DNA of 64,000 nucleotides. Origin: Saprospiraceae bacterium. GTDB taxonomy: Bacteria > Bacteroidota > Bacteroidia > Chitinophagales > Saprospiraceae. The notes below the pieces were generated by a model. It searched no databases. It saw only the letters and a program-made list of their open reading frames with translations, and was not told where the DNA came from. Below, piece by piece: positions 32,501 to 39,979 of this stretch (position 1 is its first letter; every line of letters begins with the position of its first letter). The stretch lies in the NCBI GenBank assembly GCA_016712145.1, contig JADJRO010000001.1:496001-560000 (forward strand), in the 5' to 3' direction. Position numbers and translations under genes: made by a program.

Positions 32501-35500
32501 TAATATCAGGGGATGCATCGTATCCGCACGAATCGTATTCAACAAAAGCTCGAAGTTGAACATTATCTAACAATAAAGCAGCCGGTCCATTGCCAACACT
32601 TCCTGAATAAGTAATTCTGAAAAATAATTTAGTAACACTTTGTGTAAATGGAAATTTGGCAGTGTCTTGAACCCAGGTATCTAATGTAAGTTTATGCGAA
32701 TCAAATTTATTCCAAACCACACTGTCTAAACTATAATAATAATGTAGGGTGTCAGCACTTGCACTGTCTTTTTTATATGCCTGAGTGTATAATTCAAAAT
32801 CTTTGCAAATTGGTAAATAAAGACCACTCACATTAAATTGCCAATAACCTGCACGATCAGAAGTATCCACTCTTAAAGCTTTTCCTGCAACATTGTTTAC
32901 CCGGTAAGCAAGTGTGCCAGTTACTGTACCAGTATCTGTATTAAATCCAACTGAACTGGTATCTATTTTAGATTTTACTCCAAAATATAAGTAGGGTGTT
33001 AATTTCGAATATGAATTTCCATTATTAAAATCATAAGCCAATAAGGTATTGGTATCGGCAACTGCAGCACCTTTATAAATAGTTATATCTGCTGGTTTAT
33101 CAAACTTCGGTCTTGATGTATCGCTGATGGTGATTAATTGTGTTTGTTCATTTGCTAAATTGCCACAACTATCCATTAAGGACCAATTTCTATAAATTAA
33201 ATGTGATCCATCACAAGGTGTTGCAACCAGGGAGTCACAATAACTTGCTTGAATATTAGGATTACATGCATCAAACTCATCTGTGACATCTCCGGTAATA
33301 GAAGGAGAAGGATCATAGGTACAACATACATCCGCACGAACTTGAAAATTATCCAAGTAGAGATCTTTTGGTGAACTGCCGGAGCCACCTGAATAGGTAA
33401 CACGGAAAAACAAACTGTCTGGATTGGATACACCAGGAACACTAGCAGTATCCTGAATCCAACTACCCAGTGTCAATGCTTTTGTTCTGAAAGTAGTCCA
33501 ACTGGTTCCATTCAAACTGTATTGTAATTTTAATGAATCCGCACTGCCTGCGCCATTTTTCTTAGCTTGAACATAGACCGCAAAATTGGTAGATTTTGTA
33601 AGGTTGTCTCCTTTAATATTAAATTGCCAATGACCTGCCGTATTTGAAGTGTCTACACGGAGTCCTTTGCCTCCATTTGGGTTGTTTGTATAAGCCAGTG
33701 TACCGGAAGCTACCCCTACCGTTGATTTATAAATATTTGAACTTGCCGCAATCGTGGAAGTTATTTCAGGAAATAATACCGGACACAAAGAAGCATAGCT
33801 TGTTCCTGAATTAAAATCATAATTTACTAATGTTGCAGTATCGGGTGAAATATTGCTTTTATAAATTGTAATATTTGGCGGTGCTGTAAATGTTGGAGGA
33901 ATCGTATCAATTCCTACAGTAAATGTTGCAACACAAGTTTTCGGTGCTTCACAATCAGATGTAACGGTAAAGGTTGCAGATGAAACTCCTCCGCATGCTG
34001 TTGGAATGCCGGTATTCATATTTGTTAAAACCCCGTTACATCCACCTGTAAATGATGCCGTTGCTAACCAAGCATTAAATTTTGCTTGAATGACTTCAGT
34101 TGACTGGCAAGCATCTTCTGTAACATTAGCAGGACAGTTTAATGTAACTACAGGTGCATTCGTTACCGTGAATGTAGCACTGCAAGTTCGCGTCGTTTCA
34201 CAATCGGATGTTACCGTCCAGGTTACCGTGCGTGAACCTCCACAGGCGGGAGGTGCTCCTGTATTATTATTAGTAAATACCGCATTGCATCCACCACTAG
34301 CCGTTGCAGAATTAAACCAGTTTGCATATTTTGTGTCAATCGCAGCTTGTGTTTGACAAGCAGCTTCTGTTACATTTGATGGACAAGTTAAAACAACTGG
34401 AGGGGCGTTATTAACTGTAAATGTTGCTGTACAGGTTTTAGGTGCTTCACAATCAGAAGTAACGGTAAAAGTTACTGTTCTTACACCTCCACAGGCTGGA
34501 GGTGCACCGGTGCTGTTACTTGTAAAGTTAACATTGCAACCACCTGTATAAGAAGCTGTTGCTAACCAGTTATCATACTTCGTATTAATGGCAGCTTGTG
34601 TTTGACAAGCCACCTCAGTTGTATTACTTGGACAAGTTAATACGATTGCGGTCGCATTGACAACTGTAAATGTAGCAGAGCAAGTTTTTGGCGCTTCACA
34701 ATCAGATGTTACCGTCCAGGTTACGGTTTTTGTACCTCCACATGCTGAAGGTGCTCCTGTGCTATTATTTGTAAATACAGGATTACAACCCCCTGAAGTC
34801 GTTGTCTCAGAAAGCCAATTACTGTATTTTGTATTAATTTGAGATTGAGTCTGACAAGCTACTTCGGTAACATTAGAAGCACAATTTAATACTACTGAAG
34901 TAGCAGCGGTTACTGTGTAGGTTGCTGTACATGTTTTAGGAGCCTCGCAATCAGATGTTACCGTAAATGTAACGGTTGTTGAACCCCCACAATGATTGGG
35001 AGCACCAGTATTATTATTCGTAAGGACCCGATTACAGCCACCACTGGCTGTTGTGGTGGCAATCCAGGCATTGAAGTCGGAATTAATTGCGGCTTGCGTT
35101 TGACAGGCCGCTACAGTTTTATTACTTGCACAAGTAAGAACCACTGCGGTTGCATTGGTAACAGTAAAACTTGCTGAGCACGTCTTAGGTGCTTCACAAT
35201 CAGAAGTAACCGTAAAAGTAACAGTAGTCGAACCACCACAAGCAGAAGGAGCACCTGTATTGTTATTGCTTAAAACCCGATTACAGCCACCACTGGCTGT
35301 CGTCGTAGCCAACCAATTCGTAAATTTAGTATTGATGGTAGCTTGAGTTTGACAGGCTGCTTCTGTAACTGTGGTAGCACAGGTCAGCACTACAGCAGTA
35401 GCATTGGTAACGGTGAATGTTGCAACACACGTTTTAGTAGTTTCACAATCGCTGGTTACAGTAAACGTAACGGATTTTGATCCACCACAAGCAGAAGGGG

Positions 35501-38500
35501 CTCCTGTATTATTATTTGTTAAAACACGATTGCATCCACCTGCTGAAGATGCTGTAGCTAACCAATCACTAAATTTTTGATTAATCACTGATTGAGTCTG
35601 ACAGGCTGCTTCTGTAACATTTGAAGGACAGGTAATGCTTACATTGGTATAACTTACTGTAAAAGATCTGGTACAAGATGTAGTGCCGCAGAGATCTGTA
35701 ACAGTAAACGTTACATTTTTAGTGCTGGCTGCACAACGGTTTGGGGGTCCGGAGCTGTTGTTGGTTAAAGATGCACCAGCGCATCCTCCACTAAACGTTG
35801 CATTAGCTAACCAATCATTGTACAATGTATTTAAACTGGCTTGTGTTTCACAACCTGATACGGTGGTGTTGGCAGGGCAATTAAGTGTAATTGATGGAGC
35901 ATTCGAAACAGTAAAGGTCGCTGAACAGGTTACATCGTTTTGACAAGAACTTGTAGCGGTAAAAGTTACAGTCTTAAAGCCTCCACAATTACTGGGAGCA
36001 CCAGTACTATTATTTGTTACTACGGTATTGCAACCGCCAGTAACTCCGACAGTAGCTAACCAGGTATTATAGGAACTGTTTATAGCAGCTTGCGTTTGAC
36101 AATTGTTTTCCGTTTTATTGGTTGGACAGGTAAGCACCACAGATGGAGGCATCGAGTCATTCGTAATAAATTTAGAAGTACAGGTTGTTGTAAAAGGAGC
36201 ACACGCACTGGTGTACGTAAACGTAACCGTGACCGTATCACCACAAGCATCTGGAGGACCCGGATTGTTATTGGTTAAAACGCCATCACAACCACCACCA
36301 CCTTTGGCTGTCGCGAGCCAAGCGGTGTAGCGTGCGTTGACAGTATCCTGAGTCAAACAAGGAGTTTCGTTTTTTTGAGCAGGGCATTTTAATTCCACAC
36401 AACGGTAATCTTCAACTTCGCCATCTGTAGCTGGTAAAATGGAACGATCATCCACAGCAAAACCAGCTTGATAGGCATCCGTCAACGAATCAGTAGTGAT
36501 ACGAATCCTTAAATATTTTGCTGTATCAGAACCTGAAATGGTAACATTGCTCCAAGTAAATGTTTTAGAGCGATTTACAGAGCCACTAGTTACCGTATCA
36601 ATTCTGGCTTCAGTACTATCAAAGAAAATATTTCCATTTATGTTTAACCAAGTATATAAGTAGGCAATGGAACCCGTTAGGTTTGTAATGCTATCGACTG
36701 TTACTGAAATTGTCTGAGGGCCTCCAGGTGCAAAGGAAGGAGGACTAGCAACACTGTTTTCATCATCATAACCATTCAAATCGTCTTTATTTGCATTTCC
36801 ATTTGTGCCTAATGAAGAAGTTTCTGCATCCACTGTTCCCAAACTAATTGTTCCACATCGGATTGTGTGATAAGGAACTTTACCCATTGGGGCATCTGCA
36901 AAATCTGTTTCTACAATAGAGGTTACTTCGATTTCAAAAATAACATGTGAATCATTGCCTCCATTTGATTTGGTTTGATCAAATCCACCTTGAATGATTG
37001 AAGGCAAAGTAGAAGCAGTTGTACTATGAATAGTTGTACCAACAAAAATACTACTACCATTTACAAATAAATGATTTGAACCTCGAGGGTCGCCAATGAT
37101 ACCAAGATAGTCATTGTCCGTGCCCCCAACATATGTGCCATATAAAAGTGTATCTAAGTTACCTGTAAATGCAGAAAAAAACATGTCTGATCCACCCCGA
37201 GCTGAAGCTTGATAAAATGGATCCGAGCCAATATTTTTTACTGGCAAACCGCTGCCAGTTACTGTACCCCAAACCAATAGAAAGGTACTGCTTGCTCCTG
37301 TACATGTTGTTGTCGTAACTTGTTTAATTCCATTTCCTAATTCAGGATTTGTGCCACCGTAAAACGTAGCCTTATATCCATTTCCATTAGTTGCGATTTT
37401 ACCAATAATTGCATCCTGACCACCATTGTATGATGCGTCATAACGATTTCCTGTACCTGTTGGAAATCCAGTACCAACAGAACCAGTGAAATAAAGTGTA
37501 TCTGCATAAACTTCAATATCAAAAATTCGGTCGTTTCCTGAACCTCCAATTTCGTCAAAATATTCCATGGTGATTCCGTCACCGGATAGTTGCCCGATCA
37601 ACCCATCATTATTATTTCCTCCATCGCGTGCTGTATTGCCACCATTGACTTCGGTGACATTTACATTTCCCCAGCCTGCAAAAATAATTTTACCTGCAGG
37701 AGTGACTTCCATGTCATTGAGCGTTTCATCACCCGTATTCCCAATGTAAGTTCCCCAATGAATATTATTTATCGTATCAAAGCGACATATAAACATATCT
37801 GTATTGCCACCACCAAATGTGGATTGGTATGGATTTGTTGATGGGACATACGCTGTTGGCAACGCTAAATCCGGAGTAAAACCACAGACAAAACTCGTAT
37901 CGCTTAAGGCTTGTATAGAAGTTACCCCAAATGTTTCATTTCCTGCATCACTACCCAAATAAGTAGAATAATGCAAAGTACCTAAATCTCTTGAAAACAC
38001 TGCAATGAAAGCATCTACTGCACCTCTTGTGTTATCAAAAGGACTTCCTGTCATTGGAATGTCTACAGTCGTATATCCACCAATAAATACCCTGTTTTGT
38101 GATAAACTCAATGCATGGGCAACTGTTTGATTTCCATTTACATATGTTCCAGAAGCCCTCCCATATAAGGTTAAATCTATTAAATCATTTCCTGTAGAAC
38201 TTATACGATACAATACTGCAGCACTCCTTGTGGTATTAGGACCTCCTCCTAGGCCTGCACCTAGATCGTTTACATATCCATTCGCATCATAAGGTGCAGT
38301 ATTAAAAGTTATGTTTTTATTTGAGGCTCCGGCACAATACATTATCGAAGTCAGTGTATCTAATTGAATTGCATACAAGTATTCATCAAATGCTCCAGGA
38401 GATGCATTTAAATCATCCATATAGGTACCCCAACTTAGAGTCGGGTCAATAACGATGGGTAAAGCAGGGTCGAATGCAGATTTGGTATTAAAGCCAATAT

Positions 38501-39386
38501 GCGATTTATCCAATTTAATAAAATTGAAAGCAAGCTCTTTCTTTCCATCTGGAGTCACTTGATAAGATTCAGGAATGTGAAAAGACACGTCGGTAAAACG
38601 TAATCCAACTTTTAGTTCGCCATTTCTTCCTATATCCAATTTGTCATGGCCTGTAAAATTCATGTTGATATTGTGATAATCGGCTCCAGGTGCGATGATC
38701 CAGTCAAACTCCATGGATCCGTTGTCATCGCTATATAATCTCAAATCAACACCCGGATACATGTTTTTAAATAAAAGATCTTTTGCTGCACGAACATTAG
38801 TCGCCCATTTGGTGGAATCTGGGTCTAAAAAATAATTAAAACGGGTTTCAAAAGACTTACCCAATTGAATTACTGATCCCAAATTAGCACCTTCAAAATT
38901 TAAAGTAAATGTGTGAGTGCCTGCTAATATGGGTTGATCTTCCTTTGCCGTATTTTCTTTGTCAGAAATCTGATCCTCTTTCTTAAGAGTAATGAAATCT
39001 TTAGCAACGAAGCGTATTCTGTCTTTTTCAACACTCACGGAACCTTGACGACTTTCAAAATAGTAAAGCACTTTGGAGTTACCCAATTGGCCTTTGTTTT
39101 CCATGAAGCGGATGGTTTCCGCATTTTTCTTTAAGGTTTCACGAACTTTTTGTTCTATCTCAGGACTCGGTGAAATTTTACCTTGAGCGTAGGTACCTGA
39201 TTGAAGGAAAATTAAGCTTAGAAGTAATGTTAGAAGCCAACTTTTTAAGAATCCAGCTGATTTATTAAAACAAGAAAAGTACTTATTCAAAGGCATATAA
39301 TGGTGCATGTGTAATACGTTTTGGGTAGTGGAAACCTTAATTTGTCTAGTATAAAATACGTCGCTTCGTTTCGATTGGTTGCTCAT
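24294..39386 (-). CDS. Giant cysteine-rich repeat surface protein, N-terminal part (before frameshift)
   Basis: This is the upstream 5,030-codon half of a gene of about 9,540 codons running to 10763. The ATG at 39386 gives 30 residues before a typical signal peptide; the ATG at 39296 (MPLNKYF) may be the real start. The signal peptide ends near QSGTYAQ. Then come a DUF7948-like region (ENKGQLGNSKVLYYFE), SBBP-type beta-propeller repeats (about 38,300-36,950; e.g. LHYSTYLGSDAGNETFG), and a GEVED-like domain (about 36,900-36,400). Ten cysteine-rich repeats follow (36,395-33,915), two jelly-roll-like modules (33,900-33,320 and 33,110-32,540), two HYR-like segments, then the first 32 repeats of block II. 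The half ends out of frame after LTSPTNATE, where a one-base insertion and a Cys-to-Ser change sit together. The protein should pass Sec and then T9SS. Its size rivals the largest bacterial adhesins; adhesion is only inferred. Confidence 0.88.
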   Translation of the reverse strand: MSNQSKRSDVFYTRQIKVSTTQNVLHMHHYMPLNKYFSCFNKSAGFLKSWLLTLLLSLIFLQSGTYAQGKISPSPEIEQKVRETLKKNAETIRFMENKGQLGNSKVLYYFESRQGSVSVEKDRIRFVAKDFITLKKEDQISDKENTAKEDQPILAGTHTFTLNFEGANLGSVIQLGKSFETRFNYFLDPDSTKWATNVRAAKDLLFKNMYPGVDLRLYSDDNGSMEFDWIIAPGADYHNINMNFTGHDKLDIGRNGELKVGLRFTDVSFHIPESYQVTPDGKKELAFNFIKLDKSHIGFNTKSAFDPALPIVIDPTLSWGTYMDDLNASPGAFDEYLYAIQLDTLTSIMYCAGASNKNITFNTAPYDANGYVNDLGAGLGGGPNTTRSAAVLYRISSTGNDLIDLTLYGRASGTYVNGNQTVAHALSLSQNRVFIGGYTTVDIPMTGSPFDNTRGAVDAFIAVFSRDLGTLHYSTYLGSDAGNETFGVTSIQALSDTSFVCGFTPDLALPTAYVPSTNPYQSTFGGGNTDMFICRFDTINNIHWGTYIGNTGDETLNDMEVTPAGKIIFAGWGNVNVTEVNGGNTARDGGNNNDGLIGQLSGDGITMEYFDEIGGSGNDRIFDIEVYADTLYFTGSVGTGFPTGTGNRYDASYNGGQDAIIGKIATNGNGYKATFYGGTNPELGNGIKQVTTTTCTGASSTFLLVWGTVTGSGLPVKNIGSDPFYQASARGGSDMFFSAFTGNLDTLLYGTYVGGTDNDYLGIIGDPRGSNHLFVNGSSIFVGTTIHSTTASTLPSIIQGGFDQTKSNGGNDSHVIFEIEVTSIVETDFADAPMGKVPYHTIRCGTISLGTVDAETSSLGTNGNANKDDLNGYDDENSVASPPSFAPGGPQTISVTVDSITNLTGSIAYLYTWLNINGNIFFDSTEARIDTVTSGSVNRSKTFTWSNVTISGSDTAKYLRIRITTDSLTDAYQAGFAVDDRSILPATDGEVEDYRCVELKCPAQKNETPCLTQDTVNARYTAWLATAKGGGGCDGVLTNNNPGPPDACGDTVTVTFTYTSACAPFTTTCTSKFITNDSMPPSVVLTCPTNKTENNCQTQAAINSSYNTWLATVGVTGGCNTVVTNNSTGAPSNCGGFKTVTFTATSSCQNDVTCSATFTVSNAPSITLNCPANTTVSGCETQASLNTLYNDWLANATFSGGCAGASLTNNSSGPPNRCAASTKNVTFTVTDLCGTTSCTRSFTVSYTNVSITCPSNVTEAACQTQSVINQKFSDWLATASSAGGCNRVLTNNNTGAPSACGGSKSVTFTVTSDCETTKTCVATFTVTNATAVVLTCATTVTEAACQTQATINTKFTNWLATTTASGGCNRVLSNNNTGAPSACGGSTTVTFTVTSDCEAPKTCSASFTVTNATAVVLTCASNKTVAACQTQAAINSDFNAWIATTTASGGCNRVLTNNNTGAPNHCGGSTTVTFTVTSDCEAPKTCTATYTVTAATSVVLNCASNVTEVACQTQSQINTKYSNWLSETTTSGGCNPVFTNNSTGAPSACGGTKTVTWTVTSDCEAPKTCSATFTVVNATAIVLTCPSNTTEVACQTQAAINTKYDNWLATASYTGGCNVNFTSNSTGAPPACGGVRTVTFTVTSDCEAPKTCTATFTVNNAPPVVLTCPSNVTEAACQTQAAIDTKYANWFNSATASGGCNAVFTNNNTGAPPACGGSRTVTWTVTSDCETTRTCSATFTVTNAPVVTLNCPANVTEDACQSTEVIQAKFNAWLATASFTGGCNGVLTNMNTGIPTACGGVSSATFTVTSDCEAPKTCVATFTVGIDTIPPTFTAPPNITIYKSNISPDTATLVNYDFNSGTSYASLCPVLFPEITSTIAASSNIYKSTVGVASGTLAYTNNPNGGKGLRVDTSNTAGHWQFNIKGDNLTKSTNFAVYVQAKKNGAGSADSLKLQYSLNGTSWTTFRTKALTLGSWIQDTASVPGVSNPDSLFFRVTYSGGSGSSPKDLYLDNFQVRADVCCTYDPSPSITGDVTDEFDACNPNIQASYCDSLVATPCDGSHLIYRNWSLMDSCGNLANEQTQLITISDTSRPKFDKPADITIYKGAAVADTNTLLAYDFNNGNSYSKLTPYLYFGVKSKIDTSSVGFNTDTGTVTGTLAYRVNNVAGKALRVDTSDRAGYWQFNVSGLYLPICKDFELYTQAYKKDSASADTLHYYYSLDSVVWNKFDSHKLTLDTWVQDTAKFPFTQSVTKLFFRITYSGSVGNGPAALLLDNVQLRAFVEYDSCGYDASPDITGVPTNVKDNCDMDPRVEYVDEITTGACPDEMIIMRRWIVTDDCNNINSAIQNITAIDTAAPTIICPPNITVDCEQSTEPGATGFATGEDNCTDGMIDPDYSDDIVPGDCPGDKLIHRTWTVTDSCGNMASCVQDIQVDPKPGPFLTCPNNQTEAACQTQSTINSKFNAWLATASVTGGCNTMFSNNNTGAPMACGGTASVTFTATSDCADPQTCVRTFTVTAATPIVLTCPSNATEASCQTQAAIDSKFATWLNNATSTGGCNPVFTNSGGSAPDHCGGSRSVTFTVTSDCEAPKTCVATFTVTNATAVVLTCPSNATEAACQSQATINSKFNAWLATASATGGCNVMLTNNSGGTAPDHCGGSKSVTFTATSDCEAPKTCVATFTVTNATAVILTCPSNVTEAACQTQAAIDSKFAAWLGNATFSGGCNGVLTNSGGAAPDHCGGSKSVTFTVTSDCEAPKTCVATFTVTNATPVSLTCPSNVTENSCQTQAAIDSKFTAWLASASFSGGCNGILTNNGGTAPDHCGGSKSVTFTVTSDCEAPKTCVATFTVTNAPPVVLTCPSNVTENACQTQTAINTKFNAWLATLSTSGGCNPVSTNNNTGAPMACGGTSSVTFTVTSDCEAPKTCVATFTVTNAPPVVLTCPSNVTENACQTQATINSKFSAWLATVSTSGGCNPVFTNNNTGAPMACGGSASVTFTVTSDCEAPKTCVATFTVTNAPPVVLTCPSNVTENACQTQATINSKFSAWLATVSTSGGCNPISTNNNSGAPDHCGGSKSVTFTVTSDCEAPKTCVATFTVTNAPPVVLTCASNVTENACQSQSDINTKFNNWLNTTTFTGGCNGVLTNSGGAAPDHCGGSRSVTFTVTSDCEAPKTCVATFTVTNSPAVVLTCASNVTEAACQTQTVINSKFNAWLATASFTGGCNGMITNNNTGAPDHCGGSKSVTFTVTSDCEAPKTCVATFTVSNATSVVLVCPSNRNEAACQSQTDIDTKYNSWLATASFTGGCNGVLTNNAPAPPNHCGGSPITVIFTVTSDCEAPVTCEAMFTVDPAPNVVLNCPSNVTEAACQTQSTINTKFNNWLATMSFTGGCNSVLTNNNTGAPLACGGTASVTFTVTSDCESPKTCVRTFTVTNAPAVVLNCPANVTENPCQTQASINSKFNTWITTANFSGGCSGVLTNSGGTAPLACGGSTSVTFTVTSDCESPKTCVATFTVTNAPPVVLTCPSNTTELECQSQSTINSKFNAWLSTVSLTGGCNPVLTNNNTGAPLACGGTTSVTFTVTSDCETTRTCVASFTVTTAPPVVLTCPSNTTELSCQSQATIDSKFANWLSSVSVTGGCNPITTNNNSGAPSACGGSKSVTFTVTSDCESSKTCVATFTVQNAPVISLTCPSNVTEAACQTQATIDSKFSNWINTFSYSGGCNPVYTNNNSGAPMACGGSKSVTFTVTSDCEPNRTCVATFTVTNAPIVVLNCPSNVTENSCQTQTDINNKFNAWLATANFTGGCNGVLTNSGGTAPDRCGGSRSVTFTVTSDCEAPKTCVATFTVSDAPAVVLTCPSNRTEAACQSQTDIDTKYNNWIASATFTGGCNGVMTNNAPAPPNRCGGSTVAVTFTVTSDCEAPKTCEAFFTVDPAPAVVLTCPNNVTEAACQSQSTINTKFNNWLATMSFTGGCNSVLTNNNTGAPLACGGTASVTFTVTSDCESPKSCVRTFTVTDAPAVVLNCPANVTEAACQTQTAINTKFTNWLATATFSGGCASVLTNNNTGAPLACGGTASVTFTVTSDCEAPKTCVATFTVESSPVILTCANNVTELECQSQTTIDNKFNSWLTTASFTGGCSGVLTNSGGAAPNHCGGSRSVTFTVTSTCEAPVTCVATFTVTNAPAVILNCPSNTTELSCQSQATIDSKFSNWLATANFTGGCNGVLTNSGGSAPNHCGGSRSVTFTVTSDCEAPVTCVATFTVQDAPTVVLTCPTNTSELACQSQTDINNKFNAWLGTASFTGGCNGVLTNNNSGAPDHCGGTASVTFTVTSDCEAPKTCVATFTVIDDTPIVLTCPTNATENACQSQTNINTKFNNWLATASFTGGCNGVLTNSGGSAPDHCGGTASVTFTVTSDCEAPKTCVATFTVTNAPVVVLTCPANATENACQSQTDINNKFNAWLGTASFSGGCNGILTNNAGAAPDHCGGTASVTFTVTSDCEAPKTCVATFTVTNAPVVVLTCPTNATENACQSQTDINNKFNAWLGTASFSGGCNGILTNNAGTAPNHCGGTASVTFTVTSDCEAPKTCVATFTVTNAPAVVLNCPANVTENACQSQTDINTKFNNWVATANFTGGCNGVLTNSGGTAPLACGGSTSVTFTVTSDCEAPKTCVATFTVTNAPAVVLTCPSNVTEAACQTQTAINTKFTNWLATAMHSGGCNSVRTNNNTGAPPACGGTASVTFTVTSDCEAPKTCVATFTVQSSPVVLTCANNVTETACQTQTAINTKFNNWLATASFSGGCNGILTNNAGAAPDHCGGTASVTFTVTSDCEAPVTCVATFTVQDAPTVVLTCPTNTTELACQSQTDINNKFNAWLGTASFTGGCNGVLTNNNSGAPDHCGGTASVTFTVTSDCEAPKTCVATFTVIDDTPIVLTCPTNATENACQSQTDINNKFNAWLGTASFTGGCNGVLTNSGGSAPDHCGGTASVTFTVTSDCEAPKTCVATFTVTNAPVVVLTSPTNATEKCMSITN
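24315..24319 (-). other. One-base insertion that splits the giant gene
   Basis: The sequence here has five T (TGCATTTTTCTG), whereas the otherwise identical copy at 22,575-22,578 has four (TGCATTTTCTG). A C-to-G difference 17 bases further on turns a conserved Cys codon into Ser. Removing one T makes 10763-39386 exactly 9,541 codons including the stop. Confidence 0.85.
33915..36395 (-). repeat. Repeat block I: ten copies of the six-cysteine domain
   Basis: Ten tandem ~249-bp copies of the same domain as block II, separated from it by about 1.8 kb encoding jelly-roll-like and HYR-like modules. The first three copies are the most divergent: KCPAQKNETPC with GGGGCDG, then TENNCQTQ, then VSGCETQ with CAASTKN. 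This fits array growth from the interior. Confidence 0.88.
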
Positions 39387-39979
39387 GTTTTGTTTGCTTT
39401 AACCGGTTGGGAAAGAGTAAAATAGATATACGGATAGAAACTCCAATTCAGATTTTGTGAATTGAAATTCTTTAGGGTATCATTAAAAAAAATGATGGTA
39501 CGAGAAGATAAAATTATTCGAATGATTCGAAGGCCTGATTTAGAAAAAGAAATTCCTAAGCTCTTGAAGAACTTGATGCCAATCAAATAGCAAATAAATG
39601 ACTTTACAATCATTTTATACTCAGGTCGTCTAATTACATACATTACCTAGAACAACGAATCCAGCGCAATATTAAACAAAATATTAATATAACGCTGAAT
39701 CACAAGCCATTATAGATAAAAAAAATTTACTACGTCAAATCAAAATTAAGCAAATTTTACAACATATTAAAATTTGAATTTAATTTTTAATTTGTCCGAC
39801 AAAATACTGATATTCAATATACTAGTACTCAGTTTCTGGATGAGTGTGTAAAAATTACTCCCGAATTTGAAAAAAATTGAATTCTGCATCCTACAATGCC
39901 CAAATTAATTTCTTAACATTTTATCAGGAGATATTTTATACTTTTGATTATTATCTAATATGTTGCCAAACTTTACGGA
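39387..39979. other. 593-bp intergenic region between divergent genes
   Basis: Very AT-rich spacer between the giant gene (minus) and the di-heme peroxidase gene (plus). It should hold the promoters of both. One TAnnTTTG match on the minus strand (TAATTTTG, bases 39741-39748) lacks a -33 partner and is about 350 bases from the giant gene's start. A small inverted repeat, ATCATT-A6-AATGAT-like, lies near 39,479-39,497. No convincing gene, RNA or operator was recognised. Confidence 0.5.

Noticed and set aside
13000..36330. Dozens of plus-strand ORFs of 60-110 codons reading strings such as MVTVNVATHVFGASQSEVTVNV
   Set aside because: They recur with the 249-bp period and are the antisense shadow of the repeats; the minus strand carries the conserved cysteine domains, a signal peptide and a sorting domain.
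13160..36395. Regularly spaced repeats that might suggest a CRISPR array
   Set aside because: The period is about 249 bp, the repeats are coding and diverge gradually, there are no spacers, and no cas genes are present.
39383..39643. An 86-codon minus-strand ORF just upstream of the giant gene, with an ATGA-like overlap
   Set aside because: No recognisable family, odd composition in a very AT-rich spacer, and it would have to lie in the promoter region of the giant gene.
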